Shown here: positions 34,075 to 41,480 of the stretch, piece after piece
Layout of the letters: the number at the start of each line of letters is the position of its first letter
How positions within the stretch are numbered: position 1 is the stretch's first letter
Source: an uncultured Fluviicola sp.
Lineage (GTDB): Bacteria > Bacteroidota > Bacteroidia > Flavobacteriales_D > Crocinitomicaceae
Direction: 5' to 3'
DNA: 64,000 nucleotides
NCBI RefSeq assembly: GCF_902168135.1
Contig: NZ_CABHOL010000050.1
Coordinates: forward strand, 29,529 to 93,528
The notes under the pieces: generated by a model
What the model was told of the DNA's origin: nothing
What the model saw: only the letters and a program-made list of their open reading frames with translations
The model's database searches: none
Position numbers and translations under genes: made by a program

Positions 34075-35094
34075 TTATCTTATTTTTAGAAATTTGTGGG
34101 CCATTAACAACCCTTTTATTTGTATTTCTGCAAAGGTATCCAGGGCTTCCTGCGATTCGTTTGCATGTTTTAAAAACGGTGCTGCCTGACCATAGACAGC
34201 AGGGATGTTTGCTTTGGAGGTCAGGTAATAACCGTCTAAAAAGTTTTTGATCCCACCGCTTATAATTACGTTGTCACATTTACGTTCAGAACCCAGTTCC
34301 CGGATTGCTGTATTTAAAAAATCGACCATTTCTGAAGCAGAATGACCCAAAGCAATCACGTCCTCATAATGCGCTTTTAACGGCTCGTTACGCAGCAACT
34401 CTAATTTAGAGAAGTTTGTTCCGCCATTTGCAGCAAAGTCGATTGCCAGGATCGGCAATTTCAGCAGCTCTTTCATGCTCTCAGGACCAAATCCCTGGCC
34501 AACTTCCTTCACGATGATGTTTGTGTCAATTTCATTTAACAGCTGCTTAATGGTTACAAGAGGAGAGCGTTGAATCAGGTCTCCTTCCGGCTGCAGCCAT
34601 TCCTGTAAAGGATTGACATGTACGATCAAACCATCCGCATCGAGTTTTGTAACCAGCGCTTTTAATTTGGAAGTCTGGCCTTTATCGATTAACCGCTCAA
34701 TTTGAGCAATTCCAACATTCGCGTACAGTGGAGAAGCATCACCCAGGATCGGACGCAGGTTGAAATCATCGAAATAAGTGTCGTCTTCCAGGATCACCCG
34801 GCAAGAACCCAAGCCCATACCAAAACCGTATTTACCGGCAGTTTTTGCCAGCATTTTATTGATTGGTCCCGCAGCTGAAGTACCTCCGGTCATACTGGAA
34901 ATCCATACAGGGTAGCGCATGGTTTTATTTCCCAGCCGAACAGGTAAGTCGGATTGTTCCGCATGTCCTGCCAACATCGGTTCGTAATAAAAACGGCCAT
35001 CAGATAGGGCACTTTGCGATGCAAAAGCCAAATCCAAATGGTTCTTTTTTCTTAAGTCTGCCGCTTCAAGCGATTCGTGTTCAATTTTTTCCAT
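34075..35094 (-). CDS. fni: Type 2 isopentenyl-diphosphate delta-isomerase (FMN-dependent)
   Basis: This 339-residue TIM-barrel flavoprotein interconverts IPP and DMAPP. RKKNHLDLAF (15-24) is the family N-terminus. SSMTGGTSAAGPINKMLAKTA is the FMN/IPP segment, followed by GLGSCRVILED. DGLIVHVNPLQEWLQPEGD and VKEVGQGF are typical of the bacterial type 2 enzyme. The late barrel strands appear as AIDFAANGGTNF and NVIISGGIKNFLDGY. The ATG overlaps the last base of the squalene monooxygenase stop (TGATG), which indicates translational coupling. Confidence 0.93.
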   Translation of the reverse strand: MEKIEHESLEAADLRKKNHLDLAFASQSALSDGRFYYEPMLAGHAEQSDLPVRLGNKTMRYPVWISSMTGGTSAAGPINKMLAKTAGKYGFGMGLGSCRVILEDDTYFDDFNLRPILGDASPLYANVGIAQIERLIDKGQTSKLKALVTKLDADGLIVHVNPLQEWLQPEGDLIQRSPLVTIKQLLNEIDTNIIVKEVGQGFGPESMKELLKLPILAIDFAANGGTNFSKLELLRNEPLKAHYEDVIALGHSASEMVDFLNTAIRELGSERKCDNVIISGGIKNFLDGYYLTSKANIPAVYGQAAPFLKHANESQEALDTFAEIQIKGLLMAHKFLKIR

Positions 35095-36410
35095 CAGATC
35101 ATTGCCGAAACCCCTTCATCCTTTAAAATCGGACGAATAATTCTTGAGGCATTTTTATATAAGCGAATTTGTTTCGCCGGTTTAGTAATAAAATGTATCG
35201 GGTGCTGCATAGCCACTTTAAAAAAGTGTTTCAACAGGAATTGCTTGTTCCTGTTTATCCCCGAAAGAATGGAAAGCGGGCCGGTAGCCTGTTCTCCTCC
35301 CTTTTGTAAATATTCAAAGCATGCTTCTTTCAATTCATCATCGGTGAACACTCTATACAAAGCGTTTGCCAAAATATTGATTGTTTCCACATTTTTTCCT
35401 CTGCTGTTATAATAGGCATTAACGGCATTTTCCAATTTGGTTTCATCCGGGAAGTCAATTCCCGCTAATTGTTCATTCAAACAAAGGATATCCGAAAAGG
35501 TTGCGGTCATTCCACCACCCGTCAAAGGATGCCTCATATTTAAAGAATCTCCCAAAAGTACGGCACCTTTCATACGGAATGCCTGATTCTTCATGGAGTG
35601 GTTCGGCATGACCTTTAACTGATCTTCTTCCAACGCCTTCAAAAAGGATGCAATCATTTCCTGCGGCAATACTTTTACAACCGATTCTTTCAATCGTTCA
35701 ATGGATTCTTTACCCATTTTGGGAGCTTTTCCGCCCGGATAATCAATCAGGATGCGATAAGCATTGGTATGAATGGGGTAAACCAGGATCGGGAAATCAC
35801 CTGTAACGATCATATGCCCGTAGGAAGGAAATTCCAATTCCAGGTCTTTCATTACCAATCCCATGAAATAGGAAGTCACCTGCTTGTTTACCTTGCTCAG
35901 TTTATCACGCAGTACGGACATCGGCCCGTCACAAACAATGGTTAGTTTGGCGTATTGGGAAACAGTTGTTCCGTCTTCCTGCGTATAGTTTACACCGATA
36001 ATGGCATTGTCCTTTTCCAGGATTTGAGTAACATTTCCCTGGACTACCGTAATGTTCTCACGTTTTGCAAGTTCCTGACGGATATTTGTCAGGAATTTCC
36101 CGTTTCTCAGACCAATTCCCTTGATTCCTTTCTGGACTTCATCGTAATGGATCGTAAAACGTTCATTTCCTTTGATCAGGTTGTAACCGTTGACTTCCTG
36201 TGCATCAATACCTTCCAGTAAATGACCGAGCCCCATTTGGGTCAGGGCCTGAATTCCTCCGGGCTGCATTAATTCACCGATTATCCTGTCGGGTTCCGTA
36301 AGGTCGCGTTCTATTACAAGAATGCGTGTGCCGGAAGGTTGTGAAGCGGCAAATACGCCTCCGGCAACTCCGGCACCAATAACTATGATATCAAACTCAC
36401 CTGTGCTCAT
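35094..36410 (-). CDS. sqmo: Squalene monooxygenase (squalene epoxidase)
   Basis: The 438-residue FAD monooxygenase forms 2,3-oxidosqualene, the substrate of the cyclase at the operon end. It has the FAD GAGVAGG loop (12-18), the strongly diagnostic ERDLTEPDRIIGELMQPGG (34-52), GYNLIKGNERF, the DG motif IVCDGPMSVLR, and GDSLNMRHPLTGGGMTATFSD (near 290, quoted as landmark), which matches the ERG1-type FAD/substrate motif. Eukaryotic enzymes have an N-terminal membrane segment that is missing here. The C-terminus has hydrophobic-basic helices (HFITKPAKQIRLYKNASRII) that may touch the membrane. It overlaps the squalene synthase stop by four bases. Confidence 0.9.
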   Translation of the reverse strand: MSTGEFDIIVIGAGVAGGVFAASQPSGTRILVIERDLTEPDRIIGELMQPGGIQALTQMGLGHLLEGIDAQEVNGYNLIKGNERFTIHYDEVQKGIKGIGLRNGKFLTNIRQELAKRENITVVQGNVTQILEKDNAIIGVNYTQEDGTTVSQYAKLTIVCDGPMSVLRDKLSKVNKQVTSYFMGLVMKDLELEFPSYGHMIVTGDFPILVYPIHTNAYRILIDYPGGKAPKMGKESIERLKESVVKVLPQEMIASFLKALEEDQLKVMPNHSMKNQAFRMKGAVLLGDSLNMRHPLTGGGMTATFSDILCLNEQLAGIDFPDETKLENAVNAYYNSRGKNVETINILANALYRVFTDDELKEACFEYLQKGGEQATGPLSILSGINRNKQFLLKHFFKVAMQHPIHFITKPAKQIRLYKNASRIIRPILKDEGVSAMI

Positions 36411-37525
36411 CTTTGAATTTCGGCTAATATTGATTTGATTTTACCTGTATGGTCTTTTTTCTCTAAGCTGTTCAGTATAGAGATAAATTCTTTTTTTGTG
36501 GACTTAAAATCCTTGATCGAAATGAAGTACTTGGCTGTTCTTCCTTTTCGGATCTTAACGTTTTTATGCAGCACTTCCGGATTGTTATACAATTCTTTTA
36601 ATGTTGCAATAGCCATCAATTGGGGGATGGCGCAGAAACGGAAAACCTGTTGGTTCTCTAAACATTCCAAAAACTCCAAACAAGCCGGAACATGCCCAAG
36701 CGCGTTGATAACAACTTCATTCAATGCAGCAAGTCCGCTCTTTTCATCAGCCTGTAATTCCTTCAGTGTATTTGCTTTATTTTTCCAGGATTCCTCCGGC
36801 CAGAAAATGCGGCCTTGTTCCAAATCCTCTGCAAAATCGCGAATGATATTTGTTTTTTGAAGGAACAGTCCCATTTCATTACTGAGGCTTTTGTTGGCAA
36901 GCTTTGGACTTGTTTCTAGTTTTGAAGCCAGGAATAATCTGCTCAAACCAATTCCAACCAGCCCGGCTACGTAATAGCAGTAATCATCCCAGTCTTTATA
37001 ACTTTCAACGGTTTCATGTGCATACTTGTTCATCCCGATTGCCATTTCGTGAGTTATCTCGGTGATAACGGCTTTGTATTCGGGACCAAGTTTTTGGTAT
37101 TCACGGATTACTTTGTCGAAATGGAGCATTAAATCCTGGTAGTCCTGGGTGTCTCCAACGTTTTTAAGTATAAACTCTTCTTTGTTGATGCGGTCGGCAA
37201 AACTCAGCAGCATCTCTTTTTTGACCGTATTGTCGATGTTCATGTCATCTTCAATCGTATCAAGCCCTCTTAAAACGAGGTAAAACAAACAAACGGGATT
37301 TTTCAGTTCCTCAGGTAATTGCTGGATCACTACGGCAAAAGAACGGGAAACCTTCTTAAGTGCTTCGTAACAATAATTTAAATCATCTGTGGATTGTGAT
37401 AAATCTGTCAGGCGGCGATCCGAAGGTCTGAATTGTTTAAATTCTTTCTTCATCTGCATAAGATAAACCAGCTCAGACACATGAAAGGAATAATATGTTA
37501 CCCTTCTAATCATTATTTTCTCCAT
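36407..37525 (-). CDS. sqs: Squalene synthase (farnesyl-diphosphate farnesyltransferase type)
   Basis: The 372-residue protein condenses two farnesyl diphosphates to squalene. It resembles the eukaryotic-type enzyme: SRSFAVVIQQLPEEL (60-74), FYLVLRGLDTIEDDM with aspartate motif DTIED (89-93), YCYYVAGLVGIGLSRLF (183-199), and LFLQKTNIIRDFAED with motif DFAED (230-234) followed by GRIFWPEE. No C-terminal membrane anchor is visible, so it is soluble or peripherally bound. The long start at 37525 leaves a leader of only about five bases. Met25 (MKKEFKQF) is an alternative, but residues 15-25 resemble the eukaryotic N-terminus. First gene of the nine-gene operon. Confidence 0.9.
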   Translation of the reverse strand: MEKIMIRRVTYYSFHVSELVYLMQMKKEFKQFRPSDRRLTDLSQSTDDLNYCYEALKKVSRSFAVVIQQLPEELKNPVCLFYLVLRGLDTIEDDMNIDNTVKKEMLLSFADRINKEEFILKNVGDTQDYQDLMLHFDKVIREYQKLGPEYKAVITEITHEMAIGMNKYAHETVESYKDWDDYCYYVAGLVGIGLSRLFLASKLETSPKLANKSLSNEMGLFLQKTNIIRDFAEDLEQGRIFWPEESWKNKANTLKELQADEKSGLAALNEVVINALGHVPACLEFLECLENQQVFRFCAIPQLMAIATLKELYNNPEVLHKNVKIRKGRTAKYFISIKDFKSTKKEFISILNSLEKKDHTGKIKSILAEIQR

Positions 37526-37535
37526 TTGTAGGGCA

Positions 37536-37543
37536 CAAAGATA
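37536..37543 (-). promoter_or_regulatory. -7 element of the sterol operon
   Basis: TATCTTTG on the minus strand fits TAnnTTTG, ten bases before the squalene synthase ATG. No good -33 TTG is at the right distance, so basal activity may need an activator. No other promoter-like element is evident within the tightly packed operon. Confidence 0.6.
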
Positions 37544-37730
37544 CTGACATTTTAGAGATCAGGCCTAATTTTTTGTGTTTAAAAACTAACTTTATAACCC
37601 CTATGCACACACACTATTTTTTTATGCAATTGGGTGTGAATAATATTGTTTGAACTTTTGTTCGGTGGTCCGGAGGTTTCGGGTCTCAAATCTGCCGGTA
37701 TAAAAGGCTGATCATTTCTGATTCAGGGAA

Positions 37731-37760
37731 TTGAGTCCGGTTAAATTTTACCTAAGTTTG
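37731..37760 (+). promoter_or_regulatory. Promoter of the NUDIX gene
   Basis: TTG (37731-37733), 19 bases and TAAGTTTG (37753-37760) match the consensus exactly. The element ends four bases before the ATG, so a leaderless transcript is likely. Confidence 0.75.
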
Positions 37761-37764
37761 TTCT

Positions 37765-38217
37765 ATGAAAAACAAGCTGTCCGGGGAACAATTTAAAATA
37801 TACATAGCCGCATACCTGGTACTTCTCAAAAAAAAGGAAGTTTTGCTTCTCAGACGCTTCAATACCGGTTATCGGGACGGAATGTATAGTTTGGTTGCCG
37901 GTCATTTGGAGCATGGTGAAACTGCAGAACAATGCATTATTCGTGAAGCAAAGGAGGAAGCTGATATCACACTTCTTCCGGAAGATCTTCTGGTTAAGCA
38001 TGTCATGCACCGCCGCACAAAAGATCGCGAGTATATCGATGTGTATGTGACCGCCGCTAATTGGAATGGTACGATACAGAACATGGAGCCGCATAAATGC
38101 GATGATTTAAGTTGGTTTTCAATGGATTCCTTACCTGAGAACACCATTGATGAAGTTGTGTTTGCACTTAAGAATATAGAGCAGGGTATTTTTTACAGCA
38201 ATTTTGGATGGTCTTAA
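37765..38217 (+). CDS. NUDIX hydrolase
   Basis: This 150-residue protein has the complete Nudix box at 46-68 (GHLEHGETAEQCIIREAKEE quoted to 20 residues, i.e. G-x5-E-x7-R-E-x2-E-E). It hydrolyses a nucleoside diphosphate linked to another group. N-terminal YIAAYLVLLKKKEVLLLRR is the first strand pair. The substrate is not readable; short relatives act on (d)NTPs or NDP-sugars. It diverges from the sterol operon, with about 240 bases between them. Confidence 0.9.
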   Translation: MKNKLSGEQFKIYIAAYLVLLKKKEVLLLRRFNTGYRDGMYSLVAGHLEHGETAEQCIIREAKEEADITLLPEDLLVKHVMHRRTKDREYIDVYVTAANWNGTIQNMEPHKCDDLSWFSMDSLPENTIDEVVFALKNIEQGIFYSNFGWS

Positions 38218-38271
38218 GAAGAAAAAGTATCTAAAAACCGTTCCTTTTTTCGATATTAACTACTATTAAAT

Positions 38272-38700
38272 ATGAGTATAGAAGAACAGATCAAAACGTA
38301 TATTGCCAGCTTGCCGGAAGCAAAAAGGAATGAAATACAACTCCTGAACGAACGCATATTGCAGGTTTCGCCGGGTTGTCAATTGTGGTTCACAGACGGT
38401 AAAAATGCGGAGGGTAAAGTGGTATCCAACCCGAATATCGGTTACGGAGCATATATGATCAATTACGCAGACGGAACAAGCAGGGAATTTTACCGCATCG
38501 GATTGAGTGCAAATACAACCGGAATATCAGTTTATATTCTTGGTTTGGAGGACAAAACCTTTTTGGCAGAAACTTACGGATCAAAATTGGGTAAAGCCAA
38601 GGTGACGGGTTACTCTATTAAGTTCAAATCGTTGAAAGATATTGCTGTGGAAGTGCTTGAGTCGGCCATCAAATATGGTTTGGGACTTCCGAAGTGTTAA
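38272..38700 (+). CDS. DUF1801 domain protein
   Basis: The protein has 142 residues. It opens with a helix (IEEQIKTYIASLPEAKRNEIQLLNERIL). The beta-rich core IGYGAYMINYADGTSREFYRIGLSANTTGISVYILG is the DUF1801 (YdhG-like) signature, and the end GKAKVTGYSIKFKSLKDIAVEVLESAIKYG fits as well. Cytosolic; role unknown, structurally related to iron-chaperone frataxin-like folds. It may be transcribed with the NUDIX gene, which ends 54 bases earlier. Confidence 0.8.
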   Translation: MSIEEQIKTYIASLPEAKRNEIQLLNERILQVSPGCQLWFTDGKNAEGKVVSNPNIGYGAYMINYADGTSREFYRIGLSANTTGISVYILGLEDKTFLAETYGSKLGKAKVTGYSIKFKSLKDIAVEVLESAIKYGLGLPKC

Positions 38701-38716
38701 ATAGATTTTGAAGGAC

Positions 38717-40111
38717 TTACTCATACTTCAGCTTCTTATTTTCCTCTAAAATCTTCAAGTACTTATCCCAGCGCTTGTCTTTATGAAGTGGTTCCAGTAA
38801 CGGATCATCAACTATGCTTTCACTTCCTCTTAGTTTGAAAAGGTTTGCCAGCAGATCAAGCTGTTTGAAAGCAGCTTCGGTATTTCCGGTTTGTGCAAAA
38901 GCATCCAGTGAGTTGATACGCTCAGAAAAGGTGCCGCGGATAATGTTTAGTTCGAAGGCTCGTGCATACTCCTGTGCTGCCAGTTTGTAGTCTTTCCGGT
39001 CCAAGGCACTTTGTGCCTGACCGCAAATATCCCGGAACTTCAGGTAAAGCTGTTTTTCTTTCAGCCATTGTGACATTCCCTCTTTGTCATCCTTAGGAAC
39101 CGTTGAATCTGTTTCCAATAAACGGATTAACAGGCCGCTGATATTAGATGCTGTTTGGTATTCGTTAACCATTTCAGCTTGTCTCTGAGCTATGAGCACT
39201 TCTCTGAAGGTGTAAGGCATTTCTGTTCTTTGATGAGCAGCTTTTTTGGCCAATAGCTTTTTAACTTCTTTTTCAAGTGCTTCATCTTGCAGTCCTTTCA
39301 TGGCAGCAAAGTCTTTCGAGGTCGTCTTCCATCTTTCTACAAACAGCAAATAACCGTCATTGAACGTTTTTGGAAAAGTTTCCATGTGGTTGGAGTGCTC
39401 GTATTTCCGGAAGTTCCAATCCAAAGACGCTGAATTTCGCGCCTTTATGGAAGAATCGATCTGCATAGTTGTTTTTAGAAAGTCTAGTTCCATTTGATCC
39501 GTATCGCCACCTGTAATGTAGAAGAAGGTATTCATATCAGGATGTTTATCCAGGTATTCGGGGATCATTTGAGTCATTCCGGGGATATTGGTGTTGGGAC
39601 TTGCGGCAATAACAGCCCCGAAAGGGGAATTTTCCTTAAAGGATTCGTAAAGCAGGAAAGTCCCGCCCAGCGAATGCCCGATTCCCATTTTAAAATGAGT
39701 TGTTCTGTAATTAGAATCTATGAATGAGAATAATTCCTGGTCGAGAAAATCCGTCAATTTGGTCGAATAAGTGGTTTTATGATTGACGGAATCCGTTTTG
39801 GGTTCCGGGACAAACTCTCCGAAACGATCCTCGGTATGTACTGCAACGATCACCAAACCGGTGCAGAGATTTGTCTGGTTGTAGTATTCCATCATTCCGG
39901 AAACCATTTTGAGATAATGTTCAGACTGCCCGTCGAACAAATAGGCAACCGGAAACTTACCTACCGTGTCCAGAAGATATTCTGCCGGAAGATAAACGGT
40001 AATCTTTCGATCTGTGTCGAAGACTTTTGAGGAGATGGTGTGTTCTGTTTGCTCTTGAGCAAACATATTTTGGAACGACAACAGGAATAGTAAGGAAAGG
40101 AGCCGGTTCAT
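38717..40111 (-). CDS. Exported alpha/beta-hydrolase esterase (Fes/IroE-like) with helical C-terminus
   Basis: The protein has 464 residues from the ATG at 40111, which gives a clean signal peptide (MNRLLSLLFLLSFQNMFAQ). A longer frame starting at 40153 adds 14 residues but breaks this. A TACTTTTG element at 40143-40136 supports the shorter start. The catalytic serine is in KMGIGHSLGG (Ser147), as in the putative-esterase family that includes enterochelin esterases and S-formylglutathione hydrolase. KITVYLPAEYL and FPVAYLFDGQS are its first strands. Residues ~300-464 form TPR-like helices (YKLAAQEYARAFELN). It probably acts in the periplasm on an ester substrate that cannot be named. Confidence 0.8.
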   Translation of the reverse strand: MNRLLSLLFLLSFQNMFAQEQTEHTISSKVFDTDRKITVYLPAEYLLDTVGKFPVAYLFDGQSEHYLKMVSGMMEYYNQTNLCTGLVIVAVHTEDRFGEFVPEPKTDSVNHKTTYSTKLTDFLDQELFSFIDSNYRTTHFKMGIGHSLGGTFLLYESFKENSPFGAVIAASPNTNIPGMTQMIPEYLDKHPDMNTFFYITGGDTDQMELDFLKTTMQIDSSIKARNSASLDWNFRKYEHSNHMETFPKTFNDGYLLFVERWKTTSKDFAAMKGLQDEALEKEVKKLLAKKAAHQRTEMPYTFREVLIAQRQAEMVNEYQTASNISGLLIRLLETDSTVPKDDKEGMSQWLKEKQLYLKFRDICGQAQSALDRKDYKLAAQEYARAFELNIIRGTFSERINSLDAFAQTGNTEAAFKQLDLLANLFKLRGSESIVDDPLLEPLHKDKRWDKYLKILEENKKLKYE

Positions 40112-40135
40112 AGTCCATTGTTTTGGATTAATGAT

Positions 40136-40143
40136 CAAAAGTA
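40136..40143 (-). promoter_or_regulatory. -7 element of the esterase gene
   Basis: TACTTTTG on the minus strand fits TAnnTTTG and lies 24 bases before the ATG at 40111. It supports that start. Confidence 0.55.
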
Positions 40144-40193
40144 TAGTAATCAACTGTATAACGCTTATCGGAAGATAAGTTACAGTCAGGGCA

Positions 40194-40838
40194 TTATTTT
40201 GCCATCATTTTACTGCTCCGGATTACTTCATAGATGTAAAGCGGCACAGCCCACCCGAACCAAAAGAGGGAAGGAGAGATGTCTTCAAAACTTCCTAAGC
40301 TCTGTACATAGGGAATTTTAAGAGTCAAACCGGAAATAACGAAGGCAACAGTTACGATATAACTTCGGATCATCCATTCTTTGTGTAATTGAAACTTTTT
40401 TTTGATCGCTGCATAATACGCTATAAAGGAGGCGCTCAGCCAGACACTTACCCAGATTTGAAGCGAAAAGGCATATGGAAGATTTACTTGGTAAGCCGTG
40501 GTAAATGCCAGTACAACTGCACATAGCCCGCTTGTGAGAACTGCCAGCAGGTATATGAAACCAATAAACCGGTGCAGTTTCCGGCTGTAATTGCGCAGTT
40601 TTTTCCAGAACTGGAGCATGCCTGAAATAATAGCTACTCCGCCAGCTGTAATGTGTGCGATCAGGATCCATTTATAGTCGTAGTATTTTCCGAGAGATTG
40701 AGCTGTGAGGTCCAGGAAGTGATCCGCTCCGTGCATAAATGTCCAGGTGATGAAAATGGCGAAGGCCCAGATTAAAAGTGGGAAGATGTCTGTGGTGTGT
40801 AATTTAAATTTGACGTTGTTCGTTGCTTTGTTTTCCAT
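40194..40838 (-). CDS. DUF2306-like multipass membrane protein
   Basis: The protein has 214 residues from the ATG at 40838. The open frame extends upstream to 41144 but would then overlap the divergent regulator. It has seven or so hydrophobic helices (IFPLLIWAFAIFITWTFMHG, WILIAHITAGGVAIISGMLQF, FIGFIYLLAVLTSGLCAVVLAF). HITAGG...GMLQFWKKLRNYSRKLHRFIG is the DUF2306 signature with conserved histidines. Possible haem or quinone association is only a family-level guess. It diverges from an HxlR regulator 130 bases away, which may control it. Confidence 0.8.
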   Translation of the reverse strand: MENKATNNVKFKLHTTDIFPLLIWAFAIFITWTFMHGADHFLDLTAQSLGKYYDYKWILIAHITAGGVAIISGMLQFWKKLRNYSRKLHRFIGFIYLLAVLTSGLCAVVLAFTTAYQVNLPYAFSLQIWVSVWLSASFIAYYAAIKKKFQLHKEWMIRSYIVTVAFVISGLTLKIPYVQSLGSFEDISPSLFWFGWAVPLYIYEVIRSSKMMAK

Positions 40839-40970
40839 TTTTCTGTGTATTTCATTAACTGAAGCAAATTTCACCGGAAAGAAATAACTACACAATACCC
40901 GAAAAAAGATTCGGTATGAACGAATGGTTTCCTGTTGTACGAATTCGGTAATTTTATCAAAAACCAGTTC

Positions 40971-41339
40971 ATGTATACAAAGAAAATAAAAGAGAACCTG
41001 GATTGCGGCATTCTTGTAGCTGCTAAAGTTTTTGGAGGAAAGTGGAAATTGTGTGTCTTGGACGCCATCCACAGAGGGATCGTTCGTCCGGCAGAAATCT
41101 GCCGTTACATCGATGAAGCTTCTCCGCGTGTGATAGAAATGCAACTGGCAGAATTACTGTTTTTCGGAGTCATTGAAAAACGCGCAACCGATGCATATCC
41201 CAAGAAAACAGAGTACCAATTGACTGCATTGGGCGAGAGTTTGCTGCCGCTCCTTGAACAGATTGACAACTGGGGAACGACGCACGCCGCCTTCATCAAA
41301 GAGCGCCAAAAGGAATTCGAGGAAAGTCAGACTGCCTGA
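40971..41339 (+). CDS. HxlR-family transcriptional regulator
   Basis: The protein has 122 residues from the ATG at 40971; the frame is open from a TTG at 40935. The winged-helix HxlR signature is clear: CGILVAAKVFGGKWKLCVLDAI, RPAEICRYIDEASPRVIEMQLAELLFFGVIEKR and YQLTALGESLLPLLEQIDNWG. HxlR proteins sense aldehydes, quinones or redox stress. It probably regulates the divergent DUF2306 membrane protein gene. A TTG...TAATTTTA pair just upstream may be its promoter. Confidence 0.9.
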   Translation: MYTKKIKENLDCGILVAAKVFGGKWKLCVLDAIHRGIVRPAEICRYIDEASPRVIEMQLAELLFFGVIEKRATDAYPKKTEYQLTALGESLLPLLEQIDNWGTTHAAFIKERQKEFEESQTA

Positions 41340-41480
41340 CCGGTTTTCATAACCGTTCCATCAAAGTGACAGGTGTGGAGTTGCCGGAACTCTGTAAAAA
41401 ACAAACAGATGAAAAGAATAGATCCGATATGATGTGCGGATTATTCTCATATCTTTTTGTAATATTGAAAAAACACCATT

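Noticed and set aside
40839..41144. N-terminal extension of the DUF2306-like protein
   Set aside because: It would overlap the divergent HxlR regulator and lacks the hydrophobic pattern of the family.
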